64,000 bases of DNA from Limnephilus marmoratus (lineage: Eukaryota > Arthropoda > Insecta > Trichoptera > Limnephilidae), in the NCBI GenBank assembly GCA_917880885.1, contig OU862913.1, positions 43,805,460-43,869,459 of the forward strand, written 5' to 3'. The translations under genes and the position numbers were made by a program. Every line of letters starts with the position of its first letter. Position 1 is the first letter of the stretch. The notes below the pieces were generated by a model. The model was not told the origin of the DNA and did no database searches. It saw only the letters and a program-made list of their open reading frames with translations. Below, one piece after another: positions 24,301 through 37,700 of the stretch.

Positions 24301-24898
24301 CTCAGTGACCAGCTCAGATATGGGGGCTCCATCGAAGCCAAACTAAAGTTAGCTTCTCAAAAACTGGACGTACTGTACAGGGCCCGCAGATACTTTAATA
24401 GTACACAACTGCTAATCCTGTACAAAATCACAAGTGCACCCCACGGTTGAATTTGGCAGACGCTTCTGGTCTGGAGCTCCAAAATACCTGAAAAATGCCC
24501 TCGAATCTGTGCAGAAACGGGCGATCCGTGATTATCCCATCTTAATAAACGGATTGCAATCAATTCCCACCCGGGAATGCTATCCTTGGTCTACCGGTAT
24601 TTCAATGGCAGATGCCCCGAGGAAACTAGCGGCTTTGATCCCTTCGGCACCGGTGCATAGTCGGGAAACATGCCAAACGCGTTTCCAACATATGAACACG
24701 GTTGACATTGGTCACATGAGAACGAGTCGCATCTTCAACTCACTCTTGTGTTCAACAACTCGGCTGTGGAACGATTTGTGTTTCCTCCTACCTACAACAT
24801 GAGTCTCTTCAAGAAAAATGTTCATTTCTTTCATCTCCTTAAAAAGACATTATTAAATTATTTTCCTCAGGGCCTCCTATGTGGAGTTAATGTAAAAA
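24301..24898 (+). pseudogene. LINE reverse-transcriptase 3' remnant ending in the SINE C tail
   Basis: Reads ASQKLDVLYRARRYFNSTQ, a stop and frame change, RFWSGAPKYLKNALESVQKR, APVHSRETCQTRFQHMNTVD and TRLWNDL. This matches the C-terminal end of CR1/Jockey-type LINE proteins. It runs into tttcctcagggcctcctatg...gtaaaaaa, the tail of SINE C. Broken, no start. Confidence 0.7.
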
Positions 24899-25002
24899 AC
24901 ATATATACATAGTTTTTTGTGCTGAAAAGTATTGGGCTCAAGTAAGGTGGTAAATCTTAACAAGTGGGTTGAGTTTACTTTTAAGTAATAATATTTACTG
25001 CA

Positions 25003-25204
25003 GGAGCTTCCGTTGAAACATAAAGAATTCGGTTAGTACACGGAGCCATCTAGGATGAGACATTTAACCTGGTGATGGTGATGGCTTCCTTTAATCTTCT
25101 GAAGGAGCTTCCGTTGAAACATAAAGAATTCGGTTAGTACACGGAGCCATCTAGGATGAGACATTTAACCTGGTGATGGTGATGGCTTCCTTTAATCTTC
25201 TGAA
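25003..25204. repeat. 101-bp tandem duplication
   Basis: ggagcttccgttgaaacata starts at 25003 and 25104, and a third copy begins at 25205. The two units look identical. Confidence 0.92.
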
Positions 25205-25340
25205 GGAGCTTCTGACGGTAACTGCATCTAATACTTTATACAAATATAACTGATCTGTACTCACGTCTCGAGTTAATAATTCAGATAACTATTCAACAGT
25301 TTTCTGAAAATATTCAACTGACTTTATTCACACTTCTCTA

Positions 25341-25614
25341 AGGGGTCGTCCATTAATCACGTGAGGCTCGAAAGGGGGGGGGGGGGGAGGTTCGGAAAAA
25401 ATCACGTAATATCACGAGGGGGGGGGGGGGGGTAAAATGAGATATCACGTGTATTTATTTTTCGTGATAATATTCTGAAAATTTCAAAATACTTTGAACA
25501 AAAAAAATACACGTGATTCTGGGGGGGGGGGGTAATCTAAAACCTCACCACATATCACCAGGGGGGGGGTTAAAAAGTTGCAAAAAAACATCACGTGATT
25601 AATGGACGACTCCT
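25341..25614. mobile_element. Inverted-repeat element rich in G-tracts
   Basis: Ends aggggtcgtccattaatcac and gtgattaatggacgactcct are near-complements. Inside are four G-runs of 9-15 bases and repeated atcacgtg/tcacgtaat motifs. Confidence 0.75.
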
Positions 25615-25619
25615 AAGGC

Positions 25620-27740
25620 TGCCGATGCGCACGCGAGCTGAACCACGAATTATGGGAAAGGAACGAAGCAATCGCAAATGGCTAATTGTTTGTGGCTCGG
25701 CTTCCGCTTATGTTTCGCAAATGTAAAAGTAGCATAATGCTTATCATATTGTCCCTGAATATGTCTGACCTTTACCGCCAAGATGAGAACAAATACCGAA
25801 ATTGTGACTTGTTCATATGAAACAAGCTAATTATCCATTGTAATGGTTTATCCAATCAGCAAACGTATTATTCCCCCTTGTTTTCTTACAATCCGTCACA
25901 TCCAATAGCTAAAGAGATTCAAATGGTTTTTCTTCCTTCAAAAAATAATCGCCAATAATTATTGATCTTTCTATTACTTTCGATATATTATAATAGGCCA
26001 CTTGCATCACATTTTTTAAATTTTTTTCCGGTTTAGGCAAATATTCTAAGACATTCTGTATTTTTTTAGACCATTTTTTATAAACCAGAAATACGGGACA
26101 TAATTTTATAGGTGTGAAAAAACGATAATTACATAGCCGAAAATCATTTAAAAAAAAGAACGTTTTCCACACGAATGGCACAGGAGAATAACGAGGCATA
26201 CCAAAAATATTACATCTCATAAATATTTTTTTCCTTGATCCATCTTGTTGATCATAAATCATTATATTGTACAGCGTATATATTACTAAATTCAATGTAA
26301 TATACTTGTGCTTGTAAATTATAATAATAATAAGAATGTGATAAAATTTTATTTTGTTAAAATCAGCACCATAATCATTATACCTTTAAAACACGTACCA
26401 ACATCTTCAGAACATCTGTGAAAAAGTGAAATCAAATGATAAGTTCGCAGAGAACAAACAATAAATCTAGTGAACGAATTCAAAAATTCGCCTGAAATCA
26501 AAGTGATGCCATATAAAAAAATAAATCAGTGTGGAATTTTTTAAAATTAATAGGAACATTTTCATGTAGTGACGTCATGAGCCCAAATAATGGATTTATT
26601 TATTTAAAAATGAAAACAAGTGTACATTTCTAAACAATTTTACTAACATTTTCTTAATCTTAGTAAAAAGATCTATCCACATGATTTTTTCCAAGTCGTT
26701 ATGAAATCCATGCAAGTGGCCTATTGGGTGCAATTTAGTCCAAATTCGCTGCAGTCTGGCTTCTGGCTCGTTTATCACTGAAATATAAACTTCTAGCATT
26801 CATTCTCTGTGATGTTTCTCCCAGTTTTGGTGGCAATCAATGTTTCATGTTTCCGCCATCTGATCTGATTATTATATTTTGGATCATTGTGAACGGAAGT
26901 GGTGCCCTCTGTTATTTACAAAAAGAAACCTTGAAGTTTTTAAACAGCATCTCCGATGAAAATATGTCAAAAAGGAAATTTACAAAATTTGGATTTTCTC
27001 AATTTCAAAAACTTTTATATAATTTCCCAACCCATTTTCTAAGCAAGTTTCTCCCATTTTATAAAGTTTTTGGGAATATAAATTTTCCACCATGAATATC
27101 TTCCAAATTTCACAAACAAACATTAATGTTTTAATCAAAATTTGCCGACCCATTTTGAAAGCACAAATTTTCCGATTTTCCCTGAAGAATTTTTTTTCCT
27201 GTAAAACAAAAAATATTATGTTGAAAAAACGAAATGATTATTGTTTAAATATTGTTATAAAAAAATAGCGAACCATTTTCCTACCAATTTTCAAAGCGCC
27301 AATTTTCTGATTTTCCGGATTTACGGAACAGTTTAAAAAAATCCTAACCAATTTTCCGATTTTTCCAAAAATTTTTTGCAGAAAATAATATTTTCCTGTA
27401 TCAAAAATTTCCCAAAAATAAAAAAAATTTCCGAACTTCAAATAACAAAATCACAAATAAATGTCTAAATAATGTTTTCCAAAATCAAATAAAAAAAAAG
27501 TTAAAACAGAATTCTTAAACGAACATTTTGAATTACGTTACGTTACATTACGAATTTTACATACTCTTTGAAACAACCGATCACATCTGTTTCTTGTCTC
27601 AGTGACTTTGCTGCCACTGGCCACTGGACCGTCCGATGTTATTTTTCAAAAGTGTTTTTGGAATCGGTTCCTTTCGGCTTTAGCTGTTCCCATGAACAAC
27701 ACAATGTTTCGGAAATGATATATGTATTAAAATAATTTTA
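25620..27740. other. AT-rich DNA, no supported gene
   Basis: Includes a 128-codon minus-strand open frame (25909-26295) and a stretch at 26850-27450 with recurring aattttcc-like runs. Neither shows a recognisable domain. Confidence 0.5.
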
Positions 27741-27748
27741 TTATATGC

Positions 27749-27860
27749 TAGCTGATTCCCGGCATGCGTTGCAATACCATATTCAAAGAAATAAATTGTT
27801 TCTCCATGCATGTCCTTTCTACCGCGTTCCCCTTCCACCTCTGCTAAAACGGGTTTTCGC
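27749..27860 (-). mobile_element. Helitron-like 3' end fragment
   Basis: The complement ends gcaacgcatgccgggaatca then GCTAGC. The adjacent CT-rich stretch corresponds to the purine-rich core of the family. Confidence 0.5.
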
Positions 27861-28095
27861 AAGTCAGTGTGAAGGGACGCGTGGTGAAAAATAGAACGAA
27901 ATGGATTGAATCCACAAAAGAGATGACTAACCCATTTTACTAAAACTTTGGTGTTCGGACGCGTTTAGTTACTACTATACTCTCCACTCGACTAAAATAT
28001 TTGGCATGTCCGAACGACTCTTAAGTGTAGGTTGTCATCATATTTCCTCCAAGGACAAGATTGATAGTTAATATTATTTGCCACAGTCGGAAAAC
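27861..28095. other. Unassigned AT-rich sequence
   Basis: Nothing recognised. Confidence 0.4.
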
Positions 28096-28490
28096 TCAAC
28101 TCAACTTTGACAAAATGCGCATTATAGCATCCGAATTATATTCTAAGGAACTTGTGTAAGCGATAAATGGGATCCACCTCTGGTCTGGAGCCCAATAATA
28201 CAAAAAAAAACCCTGACTTTGTGCAGAAACTAGCGGTCCCTTTGAAAGATCTCTCATCTTAACAAAGAGATTGCAAACATTCACGGCACAGGCGGTGTGT
28301 TTGATCGGTATTTCAATGGAAGATGCTCCTAAACTCTGATTTTTCTCCCTCCCTCCTGCAACATGGCTTTCTTCAAGATCCAGGATCATTCCTAATTTTT
28401 CTCAAGAAGACCCTCCTCACAGCATCCAAAAAGATTACATAGACCCTGAGGGAAATTATTTTTGTCAAATTTTGGAGTTAAAGTAAAAGA
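28096..28490 (+). pseudogene. Second LINE 3' remnant ending in a SINE C-like tail
   Basis: Decayed counterpart of 24301-24898 (ctctggtctggagccc, gtgcagaaactagcggtccc, ggtatttcaatggaagatgc). It is followed by cacagcatccaaaaagatta and ccctgagggaaattattttt, the SINE C tail. Confidence 0.6.
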
Positions 28491-28566
28491 AATATCTTGA
28501 GAACTAAAAGTTCACATTGAAATGGTCATATAATAACCCAACGGTATTAGTGACTTATGACTAACT

Positions 28567-28630
28567 GTGACGGCCTCCGTAGTCAAGGGTTAGAATCCTC
28601 AACTACGAATCCAGAAATCGCGGTTTCCTC
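28567..28630 (+). mobile_element. SINE B head fragment next to SPH exon 1
   Basis: gacggcctccgtagtcaagg and a decayed box B. It ends about 40 bp before the exon; the intervening CT-rich text may serve as the polypyrimidine tract. Confidence 0.6.
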
Positions 28631-28666
28631 TCCTTTTCCTCAATTGGTTCTGGTATTACGTTACAG

Positions 28667-28770
28667 GAGATCTATGTGTCATGGCGGGAACCATCCAGCC
28701 GGGTGTCTGCAGACACATAATGAGGTGCTCCGTCGTCTTGGAAGCGGCATTCCACGGATTGCCATATCAG
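28667..28770 (+). CDS. SPH exon 1: clip A, first half
   Basis: Acceptor ttacag, donor gtgaag, 104 nt. Reads GDLCVM..., then PGVC and MRC (Cys1, Cys2, Cys3), ending LPYQ. The first codon is split after G (phase 1); the end is phase 0. The stretch [11 protein letters not shown] resembles clip C ([11 protein letters not shown]) more than the other clips. A SINE B head lies just upstream at 28567-28630. Confidence 0.85.
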
Positions 28771-31700
28771 GTGAAGTCACATATATACGAGGATTATCTT
28801 TCTATATATTACGTTAATTAGTAATTCATTTTACCAATCAAAGTTACTTAGATATTTTACAATAAAAAACACTGCAGTACAAGAGGCAAATTAAAAAAAC
28901 TCATATTATAAACCGAACCAGTTATTTTATTTCAAAGCATTCCTGTTGATCTCACTGTATAAGTATATAAAAAATATTTCTCGTTACCAATGCAAACAAT
29001 CATTTTGAATTTCCAAGGATCAACAATAAAGTTAGGTGTTGCTTCTTTCGTCTTTAAAAATTATCTGGAAAACCAATAATATTATAATTCCTATCGTTTT
29101 GTGTATCTACGAAGATGTTTGTATTATTGTGTACTTGTGTACCTATGCTAACAATTAATCTAAATATGTAAACCTACATGAATTATATATTGCAGTCTAA
29201 AAGAATAGATAATACAACGTAGTGTATTTTTAGGTGTGTGCCTCCCCGGAGAACAGGCTGATAGTATGCTGCCCCTGGGTACCAGGGCAAGAGACAAGAC
29301 TACAAGCCAGATGCCAGGCAAACACAACTGCGCCTAGAGAAGGTACTTTACTTTCACTTCATACAGTTTATTCACCTTCACCTGTTGTGTTGTGTAACTC
29401 TGGTGTTTCTGTTTGTTTGAAGGTGATAACTGTACAATGATGGATACAGGAAAGGCGGGAGTATGCAGTCAATTCGGCAACTGTCCGACAGCGATGGAGG
29501 CCGCCAGTAAAGGCAAATTCCCAGAGGTACTGTTCATTCATTTATGTAAAATGTTTTCCCACTCGTGACAATTTTACCTACTATTAATAATATTTACCAT
29601 TGCAATGATATTTTACACTTATTTAAAATCAATCTACTTAAAGTATGAGTGTCAGGAGACAACATTGCGAAATTATTAATTTCACAAAAATAGTGCATAA
29701 TCAACAAAGCTATGATATTTTCACAATCAGTAAGAAACACATGTTGTAGTTTTTTATTAATATTTTAAATACAAAACGAAATAAGTATGCAAAATTTCCA
29801 CATTATGTAGTTTGTTTCCTGCATAAACCAATGAGAGGCAACAGACGTCAAATTAATGTCAGCCATCATGCTGTGCGAAAATGGTTACCAAAATAGAAAA
29901 CATTTTTTCGTCCTTATCCTTAATCCTTAAAGGGTTCCGATACGGTCAAGCGTGTAATTTTATTCTCCATGCTCAAACAGCTTGATAAACACGTCAGGCC
30001 TCTTGTTCAAAAGGCAATAGTTTAGTATTCATTAGTCGGTGCAGTTGGCCAAACAAAGTGGATTTTGTGTGACTGTGTATGAAATAGAATCCAACGGAGA
30101 TAAAGCTTTCTAGCTTTGAGTTTGAATAAAAATAAACGAATTAGTGCCAAGAATGGTACAAGTTAATAACCATTTTATTTATGCTTGATCAAGCTGATCG
30201 CTAACACGGTGAAACCGCGCGTCATAAATATAAAATCTTATCAAGTTGGCCGGGAAAGAACGTAGATGCTGGACTAAATCATCATTTAAACAGGGTATAC
30301 CATCAAATTGCTTGACCCAAGCAAAACAATGGGCAATTATTTCAAACTGTTTGATCTAATCGCTTAATTTCCGTGTCTTTCCTCTTTCATATTCTTTAAA
30401 ACAAAATCATAATGAAGACTAAGCCAATTGTGTTTACAGATTTGCGCTGTAGAGGGTCCTGATCAGATTGTTTGCTGCCCACGGGTGACACTAGCTGAAG
30501 GTATAGTACCGAGAACTTAATCATCATTCTCTCAATAATATTTCTACTTTCTTTTTTAACGGTCATGTTACTTTTGCAGGTGATCAATGCACGTTAGCTG
30601 CAACAGGGCGGGCCGGCAAGTGCCTTCGAATAACGAAGTGCTCCGTCGCCATAGAGGCAGCCCTGAAGGGAATTACTCCTCAGGTGAAGCCGTATCTTGA
30701 CACTTTTATAGAAACCACTGCACGTCTCTTTTCTTTCTTTTATATTATTTAAATATCATTATAAGGTCAATTTGGGAGGTGGGTAAGGGTACCGCCGCCC
30801 CGGGAACCATTTATTGGACAACCAACACCCCTGTCACAGGTCACTCCAAGTGGTTCGCTACGTTTGGTGACTTAGCAGGGGTGCCCGGGTTCATGGGATG
30901 AGGTTTGTCTAGGTATTGGTGGCAGATACGTCTACCCAACCACTGCGTGGCGGGCTTGATCGGAGGAGACCGATTGAGCGAGGCCTTTTGACCTCTTCAG
31001 CCGGATTCTCCCGACCCTTCGCCTTGCACTGCAGTGTGAGGAATAGATTCATACGTCCGTCACTCCTGGCCACACTGACCCCCAGATTCCTACCCACCCC
31101 TTATACCTTTTTCCTTCCTATATCTTCTTCTCCTTCCTTTCCCTTAAAAAACCGTCCACACAGCATCCTCAAAGATGACATAGGTCCATAGGGAAATTGT
31201 TTTCCTCGGTGCCTCCTGTGTGGAGCCAATGTAAAAAAAAATCATAAACATCACAATGAAGAATACAGCTTTATTTAAATTATATTTTATAAATTTGATT
31301 TAGTCTTTGCATACCTACATTATTATTTTTGAATAAAAATATCAACATGGTTCAAAACTAATGGTTTCTTCAACAGGATTTTTTTTAATTAGCTCCATAC
31401 AGGAGGCCCTGAGAAAAATAATTCCTCTCAAAGCCTGTTTCATCTTTGGGGACACTTTGTGGAGGGTCTTTTTAGGAAACGAAAGGGATGAAGTTCTGGG
31501 AAGGAAAAGGTTACAAATTCTGGGAAGGAAAGGGGTAGGAATATGTCTAAAAGACAAGGAATCTCAAAGTCAATGTGTCCAATAATGCGGACGTATACAT
31601 CCATCACTCCCACTTCGGTTCAAGTACGACTGGAAAAGTCAAAGGGACTCCTTTTACTATTCCCTCCAGATCCGGCCTCCCGTGCAGCTGGTGGGCAGAC

Positions 31701-34700
31701 ACATCTGCGGCCAAAACCTGGACAAACCTCATCCTATGAAACCCAGCATCCCTGCTAAGTCAACAAATATAGCAAACTACTTGGGGTGACCTACGGCAGA
31801 GGTGTTGGTTATCCAATAAGATATTCTATGGGTGGCGGTACCCACACCCGCTTCTCAAAATGAGAATTCCCAAATAATATAAACAATGGTTTTCTTACTT
31901 TAATGTCTTTTATTTTATTTTCAGATATGCTCTTTAGATGGCTCTGTTCCAATTGTCTGCTGCGAGGGGGTGGTTGAAGGTATAAACACCATTCATTTAT
32001 CATAAAAAATCTAGTAGGCAATGTTAAGAATAGTTGTGTGGGCTTCCCCATTAATACAAAACTATTATATATTGCAAAAGGTGGCAAGTCGTTGAGGCTG
32101 GACACCAACGGCTTCGAGTGTTTGCAACTTTATCACTAGGAATTCAAACAGGCAAACATCAACCCTCAAATATTTCACTGAAGCACATTACTTCTGGATT
32201 GTAGGCAGAATCTCAATCATCATTATGTAACCCTGGTGAGTCTGTTTGTTTGAAGGTGATAACTGTACAATGGTGGACACAGGAAGGGTGGGAGTGTGCA
32301 GCCGATTCGCCAAATGCCAGACAGCGATAGAGGCATCCAGTAAAGGCATTCCTCCACAGGTACTATTCTTTTTGCAAAATCTTCACATAGCTACATTCCA
32401 AATATGTAAATAATTTGCAAAAAATCATAACCTTCTATATCAATCTATCATCTAAAATCATTCAAATCACTCATTATGGTTTTCAAAGGTAAAAACAAAC
32501 TCACACTAATATCCTTAGTATGGCTAGACGGAAGGAAAATGGATAGTAATCGTAGAGTAAAGTACAAATAGTATATTATCACAGACGACCTGAAAGATAT
32601 CGAAGATACGAAAAGACAAAGAAGAGCTTCCGTTAGAGCAAGTATGCTGTCAAGACTAGAAATATTGCAATCCAAACGTAAAAAGAATACTCAAACCATT
32701 ATGTACATCACTGTTTACATCAGAACTGCGAACAGATTTCAGTGCATCCCAATATCATAAGCTAAAAATCGCTTACAATAATACTTATCGCCAACTAAAC
32801 AGCCAACCAAGAAACTGCAGCGCTACGGAAATGTTCCTGGGGAAACACTTTCAGAGCGCTTCTCCACCATCACATGATAAGTGCAAATAAAGACTACAGT
32901 GGTTGCCTGGATTGATTCATCCCGTATGGCCCTCTAGAGACAGGAGACGGTCAAAAATCCTCATAAACGACTGCTTATATGTATATATTTTTGTGGGTAC
33001 TTTTTTTCAGTTTCATTTTTAATGCTTATTCGTTTTTATTTTATGTAGATACGTATTGTTATTTTGTTACTTTTTCTTATTATTAGTCTGATTTTTTTGT
33101 TACTTCGAAATATAGGATGTATTGCACTGCACTACCCCTGATTGCACTCTGGAATTTGGCCGTGATAATCTAAAATCAAATTTAATTTATTATATATATA
33201 ATTTATTATATTATTATTTAATTTATTATTATTATAAGTACTGCATCAAAATTTAAATCGCTTAAATGCTGTATAGATTCGAGATCTGTATAACTGTACA
33301 GACTGTATACTGACTGTGTTTAATGCAAAACCCATCGATGTGCGAAAAATTAATATAGTATAAAATTAATATAGTACAATGTATAATCATTCAGGTTAAA
33401 AATCAAGTAATAAAAATATGTGACAGTTAAAAAAAGGTATGTCAGTAGCACAGGGGATGAAACATTCCTCTCGGAGCAAGGAGAGGTCCCGAGTTCGATT
33501 GTCGGTGGGAATCTGGGCTCTTATTTTCTCTTGTTCGTTTTTTATTATTTCGTCGTTTGTTATTTCGTCTTTTCTCGTGTTCTTTAAATCTTGATAACAG
33601 TGTCACCTTATTATTAAAATCACAATGAAGACTAAAGCCAGTTTTTTTCAGATTTGCGCTTTAGAGGACAGAGATCAGATTGTCTGCTGCCCTCCGGTGA
33701 CAGTTATTGAAGGTACGGTACCCAGAACTAAATCTTTCTACTTTTGATACCGAAAATTCCTAGTGGACTTCCATTATAATTATATAATTAGTTAAATTAA
33801 ACTTACTTAATTAATTAAATTTATTTGTGACCGTGATCTTTGGTTTCTTAATCTACAGTTTACACATAAGTATAACATATGGAGGGAGTAGTCTACGAGG
33901 ATTTTATTCAATCCTAACGCGTCCTTGAAGGTTGATAACTAGAAATCCAATCGTCAAAGATAACTAGAAATCAAATCGTTACTACTAAATGTAAATGCTT
34001 TTAATGGAAGATCAGTCATATTATAATATGTACCATTTTTCAGATAAATAAACAATAAAAAAGGTTTAATGTGTTGAACTAAATTTCTTTAAATTCAATA
34101 ATAAATACTACATTCAATCTAGTGGCTTAGCAATGTGCCCTCCGATCTCACTGGTGTTAGCTGAATGCTTCTTCGATTACATTAAAAAATTTATCAAAAA
34201 ATTAAAATTATATAAAAATGTTGCCTTCTATCGTATATATGTAGATGAAATTCTAATTATCTGGACAAGAAAGTAAGGACGATTAGTTTTTTTTTCCAAA
34301 AAGAAATTATTAAGATTAACAAATCCATCCAGTTTACCGCGGAAATGGGGGAAAATAAGATTAATTTTCTTGGGATTGATATCGTAATCATTCACAAAAA
34401 AAAATAGATTTTTAAATCTATAGTGATAAAATCATACACAATCATATCTATATAGTCACCATATTTCACACAATTATTAGTTTTCTACTTACTCGATCAC
34501 CGACATTACATTCATTAACGTACATATGAGAGTTTGCAACATTATTACGAGGAATTTTTGAAACAGAAGAACGGCGAACGTTAATCCTCAATTATTCCAC
34601 TGACGTTCATTATTTTTGGATTGTGGATAGGATCTTCATCGCCATGTTGTGTTGTGAAACAATGGTGTGTCTGTTTGTTTGCAGGTGATAACTGCACTGT

Positions 34701-37700
34701 GGTAGATACAGGAAAGGCGGGAGTATGTAGACCATTCGCTACCTGCCACACAGCAAAGGAGGCCGCCAGTAAAGGCATCTTTCCACAGGTACCGTCCCTT
34801 ACTTCATGTAAAATAACATGTATTTTCACTCACGGAAATTTAACTAACTGCTTAAAATAAATACACTATTAATGCTACAATTATATGAAATCAATCTACT
34901 TTCCGGTCGTTTCTTCCAAAAATCCCCCAAATCCCTTTTGTAAAAATAGGGAATGTCAGCCGACGAGAAGAAAAATTAATTTTAACCTGTATAATAACAG
35001 CAGAAAAAATTTATTCTAGCTCATGAAGATCTCATACAAATCGTTTTATCTCCCTTACTGCCTTGGTGATAAATATGATCTAAACGGCATTAGAAAGAGA
35101 AAACTCCATGCTTTATATGCAAATTTAAATGTGCACCTCTTTAAAACCAGCATTTCAGAAAAATGAATAAAATTCTAGAATTTTTTATTCATTATTTTTT
35201 TATGAAGCGACCTAAACGCGAGGTTGTTATAACGTTTTTAATACATTTGCTTAGTAAAAAATGTTTGTGTTTTTCTTTTATTTTCATTATCAATAAGTTA
35301 AGATTGAAAAATGTAAGGTGAGGCATTTTTAAAACTTTTTTATGTTTAATAATAATAACGTAGTATTAATATAGCGTAGTTTTGTGATATTTTACTTCAA
35401 GTGCGCTTAATTATAATGAAAATTAAAAGTAATCGTATAGTGTTCCTTACGAGTCCTTACAAAAAATTATTAAATAATGTAAATCAAAGAATATACAGTA
35501 TATACAAAGCAATGCCAAAAGAACAATATTAGCAACAGCTGTGCTGTATTGGCACAGGATATGATAAAACGGTGTCAACGGTGTATAACGGTGCCATTAA
35601 ACAAGAATCATTTAAACTAAAATATAATATAGGAACAGGAGGCAGTTTACGTTTAGAAATAATACAAATTCGGAGTGCACATAAAAGTATAGTAAGAAGG
35701 TAATAGAAATCAAACAATTGCCGGAAACATGAGGAACATGGCTTATTGGAGTAGGTTTATTGACAAGGATTAAAATTCATAAAAGATATGATTTTTTAAA
35801 GAAGTTTGTTTTTAATGCCCTTTTTTTGTTTGTGTTATGCATTTTAATATTTTATACATTATATTTATTTCTAAAAATTATAATCTAAACATTTGAAATC
35901 ATATTTTATCACCTCTCAAAAACAGTTTTTAGTATATAGGATACATTCAGAAATATTCCACTAACTTGGATTTAATTGGAAAACGGAAATTTTCTGACCT
36001 TCTCACAGAATGTGCCCAAGACCTGAAGGGTTAAACGAATAATTTTATAGTATTCATTTATTCATTTCATAAATATTCATATATTAAACAAACGTTGATT
36101 TCTTATACACATAGAAACAATGCTCGGCAATTGATATGGTCATCCGAAGCGACAATTCATTCAACAACAAGATTGTCCTCCCACCTTGACCATAAGGCTA
36201 TGAATATTGTGACCATTGGCAAATTAGTCCCGCAGGCCAAAAGATAAAACAGTGTATGTAAAAGACAACCATCAAGAACACAGAAATTAACGCTACAATT
36301 AATGCAACTTGACAGTCACAATTTCATTAGCCACCACATCAAAACAGCTCCGATGCTGTTTAGATTTTAGTTAAGTAATTATCATTCACAGTGCATTAAT
36401 GGATGTTCATCAGTCGTCTGAAATTAAAAATGCATTAAGGGTAGAAGGATATAGTTTAGATCGCATAATCGTAAGCGCCCATGTTAAATCACACAGATTT
36501 TTATCAATGACAGTCAGTTTTTTCGAAAAATTTGAACATTATTCATCAAATTTGAACGTTAATCTATCTATCTATATATAACCTGTCTATCTATCTATCC
36601 TCTATCTATCTATATAAATAAAAATAAATCTCCGAAATGTATATACGCGGACAAGCTCCGAACGACTGCACCAAATTGGTAATTTTTTTGTGTTTGTTAT
36701 TGCCAGGGCAAAGTTTCTGGTGACTCTTGGCATTATGAAATTTGTATAAAAAATTACAATAGGTGGCACGTGAGCTGTTGGAAAACTGAATGAACCGGGA
36801 CTGAATGTATGGAATGCGGGAGCGGGGTAGGGGGAGAGGAACCCAGGGAAGGGGGTTCGCGGGAGGGGGGGAGTGGAATCTGGGAGAGGGAGGGGAACTC
36901 GGGAGGGGGGTTTACGGGACGGGGGAAGGGGGGAGTGGAATGGGGAGAGGCAAGGGAGAGAAGGCGGAATGGGAACACGAGAGTAGGAGGGGAAGCGGGA
37001 GAGGAATGTGACGAATGGGAAAGTAGACGCAGAGAGAAATAATTTCTTTATTAAATGCAACGCATGCCGGGAACCAGCTTGTTTTCAAATAAAGATTTTT
37101 TAATTCTTATTATATTGAAGTTTTATTGGAATTTTCTTTTACTACAGTGATATAAAAAATAACAAACCTGTTTTTGTTTTCAGACATGCGATGTGGGGGG
37201 CGCCGTTCGGATCGTCTGCTGCCCACTGTCGACAGTTATTGAAGGTACGGTACCCAGAACTGAATCATCATTCATTTTAGATCCAGTAGGGGGTGCAAGG
37301 TTCGTAAATTTCCTAGGTCCTCTTATCACCATAAAACCGTCATTGCAAAAGACGGTGAGTCGTCGAGGTAAAATAACAAGAGCTCTGAGTGTTTGGAACA
37401 ATATCAATAATAATTATTGAAGATGCCTCATACCGTAGACCGGGAAACATCAACCCTGAAATATTCCACCGACCCACATTAATTCTGGATTGTGGGTAGA
37501 ATCTTCATCGTAATGATGTATTGTGTAACTCTGATATATCATTTTATTTGCAGGAAGCATTTGCTTGGCAAAGGACACAAAAATAGCGGGGGTATACAAA
37601 CCATTTGCCAACTGCCAGACAGCAATGAAAGCCGCCAGTCAAGGCACTTTACCACAGGTACTGTTATTCCCTTTATCTCTGAAAATAATAAGTATGTACA

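Noticed and set aside
24434..24802. 122-codon frame as a host gene
   Set aside because: Text matches the C-terminus of LINE reverse transcriptases, with a stop and frame change upstream and a SINE/LINE tail downstream.
25909..26295. 128-codon minus-strand frame
   Set aside because: No recognisable domain, AT-driven composition, no splice context or homology I can name; could only be rescued by transcript evidence.
36602..37060. 152-codon Pro/Ser-rich minus-strand frame
   Set aside because: Lies in the purine-rich core of a Helitron-like element; composition explains the open frame.
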